From positions 86,458-150,457 of the forward strand of contig NZ_FOFF01000016.1 of NCBI RefSeq assembly GCF_900110755.1: DNA of 64,000 nucleotides. Direction: 5' to 3'. The position numbers and the translations under genes are program-made. Shown here in pieces: positions 24,331-33,206 of this stretch. The stretch comes from Streptomyces sp. yr375 (lineage in GTDB: Bacteria; Actinomycetota; Actinomycetes; Streptomycetales; Streptomycetaceae). Every line of letters begins with the position of its first letter. Position 1 is the first letter of the stretch. The notes under the pieces were generated by a model that was not told the origin of the DNA, did no database searches, and was given only the letters and a program-made list of their open reading frames with translations.

Positions 24331-25836
24331 CTGACTGTCCACCACCTCAACCAGCTCCTGCTCGTCTGCTCGCTGGTCCTGCTGATCGCCGTCGCGGCGG
24401 TCCGGATCTCCTCGCGCAGCGGGCTCCCCAGCCTGCTCGTGTACCTGGGGATCGGCATCGCCATGGGCCAGGACGGCATCGGCGACATCCACTTCGACAA
24501 CGCCGAACTGACCCAGGTCATCGGCTACGCCGCCCTGGTCGTGATCCTCGCCGAGGGCGGCCTCGGCACGAAGTGGAAGGAGATCGAACCGGTCCTGCCC
24601 TCCGCCACGGCGCTGGCGCTGGCCGGCGTCGCGGTGAGCGTCGGCGTCACCGCCACGGCCGCGCACTTCGTGATGGGGCTGGAGTGGCGGCAGGCGCTGA
24701 TCATCGGCGCGGTGGTGTCCTCGACGGACGCGGCGGCGGTCTTCTCCGTCCTGCGCAAGATCCCCCTGCCCTCGCGCGTGACGGGCACCCTGGAGGCCGA
24801 GTCCGGCTTCAACGACGCCCCGGTGGTCATCCTGGTGGTCGCCTTCTCCACGGCGGGCCCCGTCGAGCACTGGTACATGCTGCTGGGCGAGATAGCCCTG
24901 GAGCTGGCCATCGGCGCCGCCATCGGCCTCGCGGTCGGCTGGCTGGGCTCCTGGGGCCTCAGGCACGTCGCGCTGCCCGCCTCCGGCCTCTACCCGATCG
25001 CCGTCATGGCGATCGCGGTCACCGCGTACGCGGCGGGCTCACTGGCGCACGGCAGCGGCTTCCTGGGCGTCTACCTCGCGTCGATGGTCATGGGCAACGC
25101 GAAGCTGCCGCACTGGCCCGCCACGCGCGGGTTCGCCGACGGCCTCGGCTGGATCGCCCAGATCGGCATGTTCGTGCTGCTCGGCCTCCTGGTCACCCCG
25201 CACGAGCTGGGCGACGACGTGCTGCCCGCGCTCGTCATCGGCCTGGTGCTCACCATGGTGGCCCGCCCGCTCAGCGTCGTGCTGTGCCTGACGCCGTTCC
25301 GGGTGCCGTGGCAGGAGCAGACGCTGATGTCCTGGGCCGGGCTGCGCGGCGCCGTGCCCATCATCCTGGCGACGATCCCCATGGTGAACGGCGTCGAGGG
25401 CAGCCGCCGCATCTTCAACATCGTCTTCGTCCTGGTCGTCGTCTACACCCTGCTTCAGGGGCCGACGCTGCCCTGGCTGGCGCGCACGCTGCGGCTGGGC
25501 GGCGACCCCGAGGCCGCCGACCTCGGCGTCGAATCCGCGCCCCTGGAGCGACTGCGCGGGCACCTGCTGTCGGTCGCGATCCCCGAGGGGTCGAAGATGC
25601 ACGGCGTCGAGGTCAACGAGCTGCGACTGCCGGCCGGGGCTGCCGTCACCCTCGTCGTACGCGACGCAAAATCGTTTGTCCCGCTGCCGACGACGGTGCT
25701 GCGACACGGCGACGAACTGCTCGTGGTCGCCACCGACCCGGTCCGGGACGCGGCGGAACTACGACTCCGCGCGGTGGGCCACGGCGGCAAACTGGCCGGG
25801 TGGCTCGGAACGGGCACCGCCGACACGGCCCGTTAA
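24331..25836 (+). CDS. NhaP2/CvrA-type K+(Na+)/H+ antiporter, apparent CTG start
   Basis: The protein has about 12 hydrophobic helices (Na_H_Exchanger), including VVSSTDAAAVFSVLRKIPLP and AESGFNDAPVVILVV with the ion-binding Asp. A C-terminal RCK_C/TrkA_C-like domain follows (AGAAVTLVVRDAKSFVPLP, DELLVVATDP). The first ATG/GTG is deep in the first helices. The frame opens after an in-frame TGA 15 nt upstream, and CTG is the only plausible initiator (LTVHHLNQLLLVCSLVLLIA). It is preceded by AAGGGA at 7-8 nt. From CTG the product is 501 residues, normal for the family. Confidence 0.85.
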   Translation: MTVHHLNQLLLVCSLVLLIAVAAVRISSRSGLPSLLVYLGIGIAMGQDGIGDIHFDNAELTQVIGYAALVVILAEGGLGTKWKEIEPVLPSATALALAGVAVSVGVTATAAHFVMGLEWRQALIIGAVVSSTDAAAVFSVLRKIPLPSRVTGTLEAESGFNDAPVVILVVAFSTAGPVEHWYMLLGEIALELAIGAAIGLAVGWLGSWGLRHVALPASGLYPIAVMAIAVTAYAAGSLAHGSGFLGVYLASMVMGNAKLPHWPATRGFADGLGWIAQIGMFVLLGLLVTPHELGDDVLPALVIGLVLTMVARPLSVVLCLTPFRVPWQEQTLMSWAGLRGAVPIILATIPMVNGVEGSRRIFNIVFVLVVVYTLLQGPTLPWLARTLRLGGDPEAADLGVESAPLERLRGHLLSVAIPEGSKMHGVEVNELRLPAGAAVTLVVRDAKSFVPLPTTVLRHGDELLVVATDPVRDAAELRLRAVGHGGKLAGWLGTGTADTAR

Positions 25837-25884
25837 CGGCATGTTTCGTATGGTTCACACTCCGCCAAACGCAGGTGGACGCCC

Positions 25885-25916
25885 GCGTGGTGCTCGCTTT
25901 CACAGGTGCACCACGC
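25885..25916. terminator. Weak hairpin after the antiporter gene
   Basis: GCGTGGTGC and GCACCACGC form a 9-bp stem around a 14-nt loop about 50 bp after the stop. No T-run follows, so it could be a terminator or an mRNA 3' stabiliser. Confidence 0.4.
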
Positions 25917-25987
25917 GTTGCCCCCTGTACGATGAAGGCGCATTCTGATCGAACCAACTCTGCCTGACGCAGTGCTGGCGCGACCGT

Positions 25988-27373
25988 ATGGCGGCCGAGA
26001 ACCCCTCCACAGTGGGCGCCGGCAACTACCGCAGTCAGCGCAAGAGGACAGCTCTCGGCGCCCCGGCCCGCACATGGGTCGCGCTACCAGGCGGCAGAAA
26101 GGCACGGGCCGTGGCATCCACGGTCACCTCCCGCCCGGGATACGGACAACTGCTGCGCACCCGCGGCGCCTGGACGTTCCTGCTCCCCGGCTTCGCTGCG
26201 CGCCAGCCGTTCGCGATGCTCACCATCTCCATCGTGCTGCTCGTGCAGCACACCACCGGCTCGTACGGTGCCGCCGGCGCCGCCGCGGCCGTCACCGGCG
26301 TCTCCATGGCCCTGTGCGCCCCGTACAGCGGCCGTCTCGCCGACCGCTACGGCCAGCGCGCGGTGCTGCTCCCCGGCGTGCTCGTGCACACGCTGTCCGG
26401 CCTCACCTTCACGGCCCTCGCCCTCTCCCACGCCCCCCTGTGGGCGCTGTTCGTGGCGGCGGTGCCCACAGGCGCGTCGGTGCCGCAGATCGGTCCCATG
26501 GTGCGGGCCCGCTGGGGCGTGAAGCTGAAGGGCTCGCCCCTGATGACCACCGCGGCGGCCTTCGAGTCCGTCACCGACGAGCTCACCTTCGTCTTCGGCC
26601 CGCTCCTGGCGACCGCCCTGTGCACGGCCGTGAACCCGGCCGCCGGCCTGGTCACCGAGGCCTCGCTGACCCTGCTCGGCGGCCTGCTGTTCGCCGCACA
26701 GAAGAGCACGCAGCCCCAGGTCGCCGCCGCCGGGCACGCGCGCGTGGAGCACGGCTCGGCGCTGCGCGTCCCCGGTGTGCGCGTGCTGATCGTGGCCTTC
26801 CTGGGCATCGGCGCCGTCTTCGGCGGCATGCAGGTCTCGCTGGCCGCGTTCACCGAGTCGATCGGCGAACCCGGCCTGAACGGCGTCCTGTACGGCACCT
26901 TCGCCGCGGGCAACATGCTCTCCGGCCTGGTCTGCGGCGCCGTCGCCTGGAAGGTGGCACCGCAGCGACGCCTGGTCGTCGCCTACGGCGCGCTGGCCCT
27001 CGTCGCCTCCGGCTTGTGGGCCGCGCACTCGGTGCTCGTGCTGGCGGGCCTCGGCCTCCTGGTCGGCATGTGCATCGCGCCCGCGCTGATCACCGGCTAC
27101 ACGCTGGTCGAGGGCCTGGTCCCGGCCGGGGCTCGTACCGAAGCGTTCACCTGGCTGACGGGCGCGGTGGCGCTCGGGCAGGCGGCGGCGGTCACGGTCG
27201 CCGGACAACTGGAGGACCGCTTCTGGGGCGGGGCCGGTTTCCTGGTGCCGATGGGCGGCACACTGCTGGCCCTGGGGACGCTGCTGGCCCTGCGATCGAG
27301 CCTGGCGACTCGCCCACGCGCGCGTACCGTCGCACGTGGCGTCGGTCACCGCGTGCCGGTGACAGTGGACTGA
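25988..27373 (+). CDS. MFS transporter
   Basis: The 461-residue protein has about 12 membrane helices beginning near residue 55 (GAWTFLLPGFAARQPFAMLT). The MFS loop 2-3 signature is present (GRLADRYGQRAVLLPG). The long polar N-terminus before the first helix suggests the true start could be a GTG near codon 42 (VASTVTSRPGYGQLL). Ribosome sites are poor for both. Substrate unknown; not an obvious DHA2 drug pump. Confidence 0.8.
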   Translation: MAAENPSTVGAGNYRSQRKRTALGAPARTWVALPGGRKARAVASTVTSRPGYGQLLRTRGAWTFLLPGFAARQPFAMLTISIVLLVQHTTGSYGAAGAAAAVTGVSMALCAPYSGRLADRYGQRAVLLPGVLVHTLSGLTFTALALSHAPLWALFVAAVPTGASVPQIGPMVRARWGVKLKGSPLMTTAAAFESVTDELTFVFGPLLATALCTAVNPAAGLVTEASLTLLGGLLFAAQKSTQPQVAAAGHARVEHGSALRVPGVRVLIVAFLGIGAVFGGMQVSLAAFTESIGEPGLNGVLYGTFAAGNMLSGLVCGAVAWKVAPQRRLVVAYGALALVASGLWAAHSVLVLAGLGLLVGMCIAPALITGYTLVEGLVPAGARTEAFTWLTGAVALGQAAAVTVAGQLEDRFWGGAGFLVPMGGTLLALGTLLALRSSLATRPRARTVARGVGHRVPVTVD

Positions 27374-27403
27374 TCCTCCGGAATACGTCAAGATAGACCG
27401 TCG

Positions 27404-27430
27404 TTAGCACTCACTGAGTGAGAGTGCCAG
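27404..27430 (+). promoter_or_regulatory. CIRCE-like HrcA operator upstream of the FmdB gene
   Basis: TTAGCACTC-N9-GAGTGCCAG matches the CIRCE consensus TTAGCACTC-N9-GAGTGCTAA in the whole left arm, the spacer length and 7 of 9 right-arm bases. It ends where the Shine-Dalgarno site begins, the usual place for HrcA operators. It therefore suggests heat-shock control of the small zinc-ribbon protein. Confidence 0.65.
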
Positions 27431-27441
27431 GAGGAAGACCA

Positions 27442-27774
27442 GTGCCGACCTACCAGTACCAGTGCACCGAGTGCGGCGAGGGCCTCGAGGCGGTGCAGAA
27501 GTTCACCGACGACGCTCTGACCGAGTGCCCCAGTTGCGGTGGCCGCCTCAAGAAGGTGTTCTCCGCGGTCGGCATCGTCTTCAAGGGTTCCGGTTTCTAC
27601 CGGAACGACAGCCGCGGCTCCTCGTCGAGCAGCGCCCCGGCGTCGTCCTCGAAGTCGTCGACGTCCGGCTCTGACGCGAAGTCGTCGAGTTCGACCTCGT
27701 CCTCGACGTCGTCGTCCTCGGACTCGAAGTCGTCGAGCACGGGCACCTCGACCGGCAGCAGCTCAGCCGCGTAA
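27442..27774 (+). CDS. FmdB family zinc-ribbon regulatory protein
   Basis: The 110-residue protein starts PTYQYQCTECGEGLEAVQKF and has two CxxC knuckles (CTEC, CPSC) followed by GGRLKKVFS, the FmdB/CxxC_CxxC_SSSS domain. The second half is almost entirely Ser with Ala/Thr/Lys/Gly, a common low-complexity tail in this family. GTG follows AGGAGG. It lies directly behind a CIRCE-like operator and just upstream of MTA phosphorylase. Role is unclear; the family was named as putative transcriptional regulators. Confidence 0.88.
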   Translation: MPTYQYQCTECGEGLEAVQKFTDDALTECPSCGGRLKKVFSAVGIVFKGSGFYRNDSRGSSSSSAPASSSKSSTSGSDAKSSSSTSSSTSSSSDSKSSSTGTSTGSSSAA

Positions 27775-27787
27775 GGCTCGCTCAAGG

Positions 27788-27815
27788 GACCCTGTCGTCA
27801 TGCGACGACGGGGTC
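27788..27815 (+). terminator. Terminator between fmdB and mtnP
   Basis: A 12-bp stem with one G-U pair and an ATGC loop, followed by TTCGG, begins 13 bp after the stop codon. It probably separates the CIRCE-controlled gene from the phosphorylase. Confidence 0.65.
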
Positions 27816-27860
27816 TTCGGCGTTTCCGGGGGCGGTCAGGGGGTCGTTAGGGTGCGACGC

Positions 27861-28706
27861 ATGGCGAACAAGGCGAACGCGGCAGAGATCGGTGTGATCG
27901 GCGGTTCCGGCTTCTACTCGTTCCTCGACGACGTGACCGAGGTCCAGGTCGACACCCCCTACGGGCCGCCCAGCGACTCCCTCTTCCTCGGCGAGATCGC
28001 CAGCCGGCGGGTCGCCTTCCTGCCCCGGCACGGGCGCGGACACCATCTGCCGCCCCACCGGATCAACTACCGGGCCAACCTGTGGGCGCTACGCTCGCTC
28101 GGGGTGCGCCAGGTGCTCGGTCCGTGCGCGGTGGGCGGTCTGCGCCCCGAGTACGGGCCCGGCACGCTGCTCGTGCCCGATCAGTTGGTCGACCGCACGA
28201 AGTCGCGGATCGGGACGTACTTCGACGGCCTGCCGCTGCCCGACGGCACGGTGCCCAACGTGGTGCATGTGTCCCTGGCCGACACCTACTGCCCCGCCGG
28301 GCGGTCGGCGGCCCTGAAGGCGGCGCGCGGGCGGGAGTGGGAGCCGGTGGACGGCGGGACGCTGGTCGTGATCGAGGGACCGCGGTTCTCGACCCGCGCC
28401 GAATCGCTGTGGCACCGGGCGCAGGGCTGGTCGGTGGTGGGCATGACAGGTCACCCGGAGGCCGCGCTCGCCCGTGAACTCGAGCTCTGCTACACGTCGT
28501 TGACCCTGGTCACCGACCTTGACGCGGGCGCCGAGAGCGGTGAGGGCGTGTCCCACGAGGAGGTCCTGCGCGTGTTCGCGTCCAACACGGACCGGCTGCG
28601 GGGTGTCCTGTTCGACGCGGTGGCCGCGCTGCCGTCGAACGAGCAGCGGGACTGTCTGTGCACGAACGCGCTGGGCGGGCTGAACCCGGGGTTCGAGCTG
28701 CCTTAG
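27861..28706 (+). CDS. mtnP: S-methyl-5'-thioadenosine (purine nucleoside) phosphorylase
   Basis: The 281-residue protein shows the MTAP/PNP family-2 pattern: IGVIGGSGFYSFL with the phosphate-binding Gly-Ser, FLPRHGRGHHLPPHRINYRA, VIEGPRFSTRAES, and VVGMTGHPEAALARELELCY. It releases adenine from methylthioadenosine for methionine salvage. Typical family members have NMT at the position read here as TGH. The alternative start is a GTG three codons earlier. Confidence 0.88.
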   Translation: MANKANAAEIGVIGGSGFYSFLDDVTEVQVDTPYGPPSDSLFLGEIASRRVAFLPRHGRGHHLPPHRINYRANLWALRSLGVRQVLGPCAVGGLRPEYGPGTLLVPDQLVDRTKSRIGTYFDGLPLPDGTVPNVVHVSLADTYCPAGRSAALKAARGREWEPVDGGTLVVIEGPRFSTRAESLWHRAQGWSVVGMTGHPEAALARELELCYTSLTLVTDLDAGAESGEGVSHEEVLRVFASNTDRLRGVLFDAVAALPSNEQRDCLCTNALGGLNPGFELP

Positions 28707-28915
28707 CGCGTGGTGGTGCGGCGTGGGCGTGGGGGATGGACATGGGTGGGTGTGGACACGGGGGTGGATCTCCGGAGGCGGCGAGGGCGCGGAACTCCTC
28801 GTTCGAGTGAGGGAGTTATCCACAACCCGTGGGTAGTCCACCGGCTCCGGCGAGCGGCGGCGCGAAGGCTCATCGTGGCTTCGCAAACCCGTCCTTCGTC
28901 ACAGGTGGTGATCCC

Positions 28916-29605
28916 ATGTCCCTTCCTCCTTCTTCCTCTCCGTTCGCCTTCCCGTCCGCGGCACACCCACCCGGCACTGACGCTCCGGCCACGTGCGAAG
29001 TGCCGTCCTTCGCTCCCGTGCGGGTCCGCGGCGGCCGCTACCGGCTGCAACGGCTCGTACGGAGTCGGCGGCGGGCCCTCGCGATCGGCCTCGCCGTGAC
29101 CGCCGCCGCGCTCGTGGCGGCCGGCCCCCTGACCGGTGATCCGGCGCGCGGATACCCGGGCGCAGGCGCTGGCGAGGGCGGGGATGCGAGCCGAAGCTCG
29201 CGCGTCCGCGCGCAGACGTCGGTGGGCGCCCCGGCGCCTGCGCCTCGGGCCGTGGAGAAGGTGACGGTGCCGGTACGGATCGCCGACGCGGCCACCGTCC
29301 GGCTGCTACGGCCCGGCGACCGGGTCGACGTCATCGCCGTCGAGCAGGCGGCGTTGGGCGGCGGTGGCGGTATGGCGGGCATGGGCAGCGCGGGCGACGT
29401 GGGCGGCGAGGCCCGTGTCGTCGCGCGTAGGGCGCTCGTGACGAAGGTGCCGGAGCTGCTGGACGCTCCCGTCTCCGTCGGCGCTGTCGGCGGCGCTGGC
29501 ACGGCTGACGGTGGTGCGCTGATCGTTCTCTCGGTGCCCCGGTCTACTGGCGCGCGCTTGGCGGGTGCGAGCGCGACGGCTCGGTTGGCGGTGACCCTGT
29601 GGTGA
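28916..29605 (+). CDS. SAF/RcpC (CpaB-like) domain membrane protein
   Basis: The 229-residue protein has a proline-rich cytoplasmic N-terminus and one membrane helix (ALAIGLAVTAAALVAAGPL, ~60-80). An extracytoplasmic domain follows, with VPVRIADAATVRLLRPGDRV then DVIAVE, the RcpC/CpaB-type SAF fold used in Flp pilus assembly. The Gly-rich loop GGGGGMAGMGSAGDVGG interrupts the domain. No other pilus genes are nearby, so pilus function is doubtful. Confidence 0.7.
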   Translation: MSLPPSSSPFAFPSAAHPPGTDAPATCEVPSFAPVRVRGGRYRLQRLVRSRRRALAIGLAVTAAALVAAGPLTGDPARGYPGAGAGEGGDASRSSRVRAQTSVGAPAPAPRAVEKVTVPVRIADAATVRLLRPGDRVDVIAVEQAALGGGGGMAGMGSAGDVGGEARVVARRALVTKVPELLDAPVSVGAVGGAGTADGGALIVLSVPRSTGARLAGASATARLAVTLW

Positions 29606-29713
29606 AGTCAAGTCCCTCGTTCGAGCTACCGGATTGGACACGGCCGCCTCGCGTTGACGTAGGTTGCGGAGCTGTTTGTTCCACAACCTGTACATGCGAG
29701 GAGTGTCCCCGAG

Positions 29714-30181
29714 GTGAGCGAAAAGAAGGCAAGCGTCTGGCAGGGCTTCAAGGCCTTCCTGATGCGCGGGAACGTCGTCGATCTGGCAGTCGCGGTGGTG
29801 ATCGGCGCGGCCTTCACGAACATCGTCAACTCGGTGGTGAAGGGGATCATCAACCCGCTCATCGGGGCGATCGGCACCAAGAACCTGGACAGCTACAGCT
29901 CCTGTCTCAAGAAGCCCTGCGAAGGTACGGGCGACAGCGCGACGGGGGTGCGGCTCCTGTGGGGCTCGGTCCTCGGAGCGACGCTGACGTTCGTGATCAC
30001 CGCGGCGGTGGTGTACTTCCTGATGGTCCTGCCCATGTCGAAGTACCTGGCGAAGATGGAGGCCCGCAGGAAGGCCAAGGAGGGCGCTCAGGAGGTCATC
30101 GAGGTGACAGAGCTGGAGATCCTCAAGGAGATCCGCGACGCGCTGGTCGCGCAGCGGGGTTCGGGCCACAGCGAGCGGTAG
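29714..30181 (+). CDS. mscL: Large-conductance mechanosensitive channel
   Basis: The 155-residue MscL has GFKAFLMRGNVVDLAVAVVI (helix 1), TNIVNSVVKGIINPLIG, the second helix (TLTFVITAAVVYFLMVLP), and a C-terminal amphipathic helix (VTELEILKEIRDALVA). It opens under hypo-osmotic tension. The periplasmic loop is longer than in E. coli and contains two cysteines (SSCLKKPCEG), which could form a disulfide. GTG start. Confidence 0.94.
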   Translation: MSEKKASVWQGFKAFLMRGNVVDLAVAVVIGAAFTNIVNSVVKGIINPLIGAIGTKNLDSYSSCLKKPCEGTGDSATGVRLLWGSVLGATLTFVITAAVVYFLMVLPMSKYLAKMEARRKAKEGAQEVIEVTELEILKEIRDALVAQRGSGHSER

Positions 30182-30209
30182 CGGCGCTGCGCACGCTGCT
30201 GCGCCGGGT

Positions 30210-30392
30210 TCAGAGGTGGTGGGGCGGCTTCTCGTCGAGGAAGCGCTTCAGGTCGGCGGCGCTGTCCGCGTCGGCGGACGGTCGCTCGCCCCAGCCGCGG
30301 TCGGTGTCGTCCGAGGACTGCCGGTCCAGCGGGTCGTCGAAGACCAGCGCGGGCTTCGGCTCGCGCGGGCCGGGGGCGGATGGGGTGCTCAT
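30210..30392 (-). CDS. Small conserved acidic protein, unknown
   Basis: The 60-residue protein (MSTPSAPGPREPKPALVFDD at the start, AADLKRFLDEKPPHHL at the end) is soluble and mostly disordered. A GGAGGC ribosome site precedes its ATG directly. It is convergent with mscL. Coding is supported by codon use and the ribosome site; no function is recognised. Confidence 0.65.
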   Translation of the reverse strand: MSTPSAPGPREPKPALVFDDPLDRQSSDDTDRGWGERPSADADSAADLKRFLDEKPPHHL

Positions 30393-30510
30393 GCCTCCAG
30401 AGTACGGCCCCCGCAGCAGCCCCGGTGAGAGCCGGAGCAGCGGTCACGCACCGAGCGGGCCTGCGGTTTCCGCAGGTTCGGATGGTTCCGAAGGTCCCAC
30501 AGGCTCGGAC

Positions 30511-30546
30511 GGCTCCGTGGGCTCCGTGGGCTCCGTGGGCTCCGCA
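30511..30546. repeat. Four 9-bp tandem repeats
   Basis: GGCTCCGTG occurs three times in tandem, followed by a diverged fourth copy. It lies 38 bp before the ltrA start and may affect its leader length by slippage. Confidence 0.8.
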
Positions 30547-30583
30547 CAGGATTTTCCCCCGGTTGTCTGCTGTGCTGGGAGCC

Positions 30584-31882
30584 ATGACGTCCAGTCCGAC
30601 TCCACCGGCCTCCTCCCCCTCAAGACCCCCCGCCCCGCCCCCGGGCCCCGGGCCCGTCCCGACTCGCACGAAGCCACTGCGCAGCCTCACCGCGCGCGGG
30701 CGGGGCGAGGCGCACCGGGTCGCGTCACCCCTCGAGCTTCTCTTCGACCTGTGCTTCGTCGTGGCCATCGCCCAGGCGGGCGTCCAACTGGTGCACGCCG
30801 TGGCGGAGTCCCACACGGGCGAGGGAATCCTCAACTACGCGATGGTCTTTTTCGCCATCTGGTGGGCCTGGATGAACTTCAGTTGGTTCGCCTCGGCCTA
30901 CGACAACGACGACGTGCTGTACCGGATCGTCACGCTGGTACAGATCGCCGGTGTCCTGGTGCTGGCGGCGGGCGTCTCGCGGGCGTTCGAGGACCACGAG
31001 TTCGTGGCCGTCTGGTTGGGCTACGCGATCATGAGGTTCGCGCTGAGCTCGCAGTGGCTGCGAGTCGCGTGGTCGACCGAGGGCCCGGAGCGGGCGATGG
31101 CGCTGCGGTACGCCGGCGGAGTGCTGCTCTGCCAGGTCGGCTGGCTGGGGCTGCTGATCCTGCCCGAGGGGGGCCGGGGGTGGCTTTTCCTGGGGATGTC
31201 GCTGCTGGAGTTGTGCGTACCGATCTACGCGGAGAAGGATCATCCGACGTCCTGGCATCCGCATCACATCTCGGAGCGGTACGGGCTGTTCACGATCATC
31301 GTGCTGGGCGAGACGATCGCCGCGGCCACGGTCGCCGTGAAGTCGGGCATCGACGAGAGCGACGCGCTGGGCGAGTTGATGCCGATCGCGGTGGGTGGCC
31401 TGTTGATCGTCTTCGCCGCCTGGTGGATCTACTTCGTGGTGCCCATCCATGGGTATCTACGCTCCAGCAAGCAAGCGTTTCTGTGGGGCTACGGGCACTA
31501 TTTCGTCTTCGCCTCGGCCGCCGCGATCGGCGCGGGCCTGGAGGTGGCCGTCGAGCAGGCGGTCGGCAAGGCCCATCTGTCCACGGCGGCCGCGTCGGCG
31601 GCCGTCACCCTGCCGACGGCCCTGTACCTGCTGGCGGTCTGGGCGTTGCACGCACGCCACTTCAAGGTGGGCCTGGCCCAGCAGTTGGTGCTGCCCGTCG
31701 CCGCGCTGCTGGTGATCTGCTGCACCGTCCTGGGCGAGTGGGCGGTCCTCGCGGCCGGCCTGGTGGCGGCGCTGGCCGTGGCGACCGGGGTGACCCTGAC
31801 GGCGCGCACGACCGCGAGGGAGTCACGGGAGGCGCAGGAGGCTCGGGAGAACCCAGGGCGCGATTCGAGCGCGGCGGTGTGA
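30584..31882 (+). CDS. ltrA: LtrA family (low temperature requirement) membrane protein
   Basis: The 432-residue protein has a proline-rich N-terminus, the LtrA signature ASPLELLFDLCFVVAIAQAG, about 11 helices, ISERYGLFTIIVLGETIAAA, and a charged tail. The family was named for low-temperature growth of Listeria; biochemical function is unknown. GGGAG precedes the ATG. Confidence 0.88.
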   Translation: MTSSPTPPASSPSRPPAPPPGPGPVPTRTKPLRSLTARGRGEAHRVASPLELLFDLCFVVAIAQAGVQLVHAVAESHTGEGILNYAMVFFAIWWAWMNFSWFASAYDNDDVLYRIVTLVQIAGVLVLAAGVSRAFEDHEFVAVWLGYAIMRFALSSQWLRVAWSTEGPERAMALRYAGGVLLCQVGWLGLLILPEGGRGWLFLGMSLLELCVPIYAEKDHPTSWHPHHISERYGLFTIIVLGETIAAATVAVKSGIDESDALGELMPIAVGGLLIVFAAWWIYFVVPIHGYLRSSKQAFLWGYGHYFVFASAAAIGAGLEVAVEQAVGKAHLSTAAASAAVTLPTALYLLAVWALHARHFKVGLAQQLVLPVAALLVICCTVLGEWAVLAAGLVAALAVATGVTLTARTTARESREAQEARENPGRDSSAAV

Positions 31883-31932
31883 CCCCTCGCGACATCACCG
31901 CTCACGGCGCGGGCTGGGCGAGACTGGCTCCC

Positions 31933-32961
31933 ATGACAGTTGACGCTCTGACGGACGTCGCCGGCGTACGAGTGGGCCACGCCACGCGCACCGGCGACGG
32001 TTGGCTCACCGGCACCACGGTCGTCCTCGCGCCGGAGGGCGGCGCCGTGGCCGCCGTGGACGTGCGTGGCGGCGGTCCCGGCACGAAGGAGACCGACGCC
32101 CTGGATCCACGCAACGTGGTGCAGCGGGTCGAGGCGATCGTACTGACCGGGGGCAGCGCCTACGGGCTGGACGCGGCGTCCGGGGTCATGGCCTGGTTGG
32201 AGGAGCAGGGACGTGGGGTGCGGGTGGGTCCCGACCCCACGCACGTCGTGCCGGTGGTGCCCGCCGCCTGCGTCTTCGACCTGGGCCGGGGCGGCGACTT
32301 CCGGGCCCGCCCGGACGCTGGCACCGGCCGGGCGGCGGTCGAGGCTGCCGAGGCGAGCGAGGCCGGCGCGCCGGTGCCAGAAGGGTGTGTGGGCGCCGGG
32401 ACGGGCGCGGCGGTCGGCCCGATGAAGGGCGGGGTCGGCACTGCCGCCGTCGTCCTCGACTCGGGGATCACGGTGGCCGCGCTGGTGGTGGCCAACGCCG
32501 TGGGGTCAGTGCTGGATCCTGAAACCGGGGTGCTGTACGGGGAGTTGTTCCAGGGGCGGGTGACGTATCCGGAGGCGCAGGTGCACGAGGCCGCGCGTCG
32601 GCGGCTCGCCGAGAGCGCGGTGAAGAACAGGCCTCCCGTGCTCAACACCACGCTCGCGGTGGTCGCCACCGACGCGGACCTGTCGAAGGCGCAGGCGCAG
32701 AAGCTCGCGGGCACAGCGCACGACGGGATCGCGCGCGCCGTACGGCCGGTCCACCTGCTCAATGACGGGGACACGGTCTTCTCGCTGGCGACGGGCGCCC
32801 GCCCGCTCGACCCCGGCCACCCCCTCGCCCTGAACGACATCCTCGCGGCGGGCGCGGACGTGGTGACGCGCGCGATCGTACGAGCCGTCCGCGCCGCCGA
32901 GCCGGTGGACGGCCCGGGCGGCCGGTGGCCGTCGTACGAGGAGTTGTACGGGGGCCCGTGA
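31933..32961 (+). CDS. P1/S58 family peptidase (DmpA/NylC-like)
   Basis: The 342-residue protein begins LTDVAGVRVGHATRTGDGWL and has TGGSAYGLDAASGVM and the autocleavage region PPVLNTTLAVVATDADL. Asn238-Thr239 matches the Asn|Thr cleavage of NylC-type members, rather than the Gly|Ser of DmpA. The enzyme would mature into two chains with Thr239 as nucleophile and hydrolyse small peptides or amides with free amino termini. Close spacing after ltrA (50 bp) suggests co-transcription. Confidence 0.88.
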   Translation: MTVDALTDVAGVRVGHATRTGDGWLTGTTVVLAPEGGAVAAVDVRGGGPGTKETDALDPRNVVQRVEAIVLTGGSAYGLDAASGVMAWLEEQGRGVRVGPDPTHVVPVVPAACVFDLGRGGDFRARPDAGTGRAAVEAAEASEAGAPVPEGCVGAGTGAAVGPMKGGVGTAAVVLDSGITVAALVVANAVGSVLDPETGVLYGELFQGRVTYPEAQVHEAARRRLAESAVKNRPPVLNTTLAVVATDADLSKAQAQKLAGTAHDGIARAVRPVHLLNDGDTVFSLATGARPLDPGHPLALNDILAAGADVVTRAIVRAVRAAEPVDGPGGRWPSYEELYGGP

Positions 32962-33206
32962 CGCGACCCCGGGCCGTGGCGAGAGCGTGCGGCGAGAGCG
33001 ACGCGGTCCGGGGACGGCATCGTTGAGGAGCGGCATGGTTCGGGGGCGGCGGGGGCCGGCAACGGGCCGCGCTGGAAGGGGGATTGTCCCGGTTCTGTCA
33101 CGTGATGGTGTCAACGGCGGTCGGGGGGAACCCGACCGGCCGTCGGGTCCCTCCTTCTCCACGTATCGGAGCGGATCACTCACATCACACGAAGCTGGAG
33201 CAGCCC

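Noticed and set aside
29599..32961. 1120-codon open frame covering mscL, ltrA and the peptidase
   Set aside because: Only the last 342 codons are a protein family; the rest runs out of frame through two real genes.
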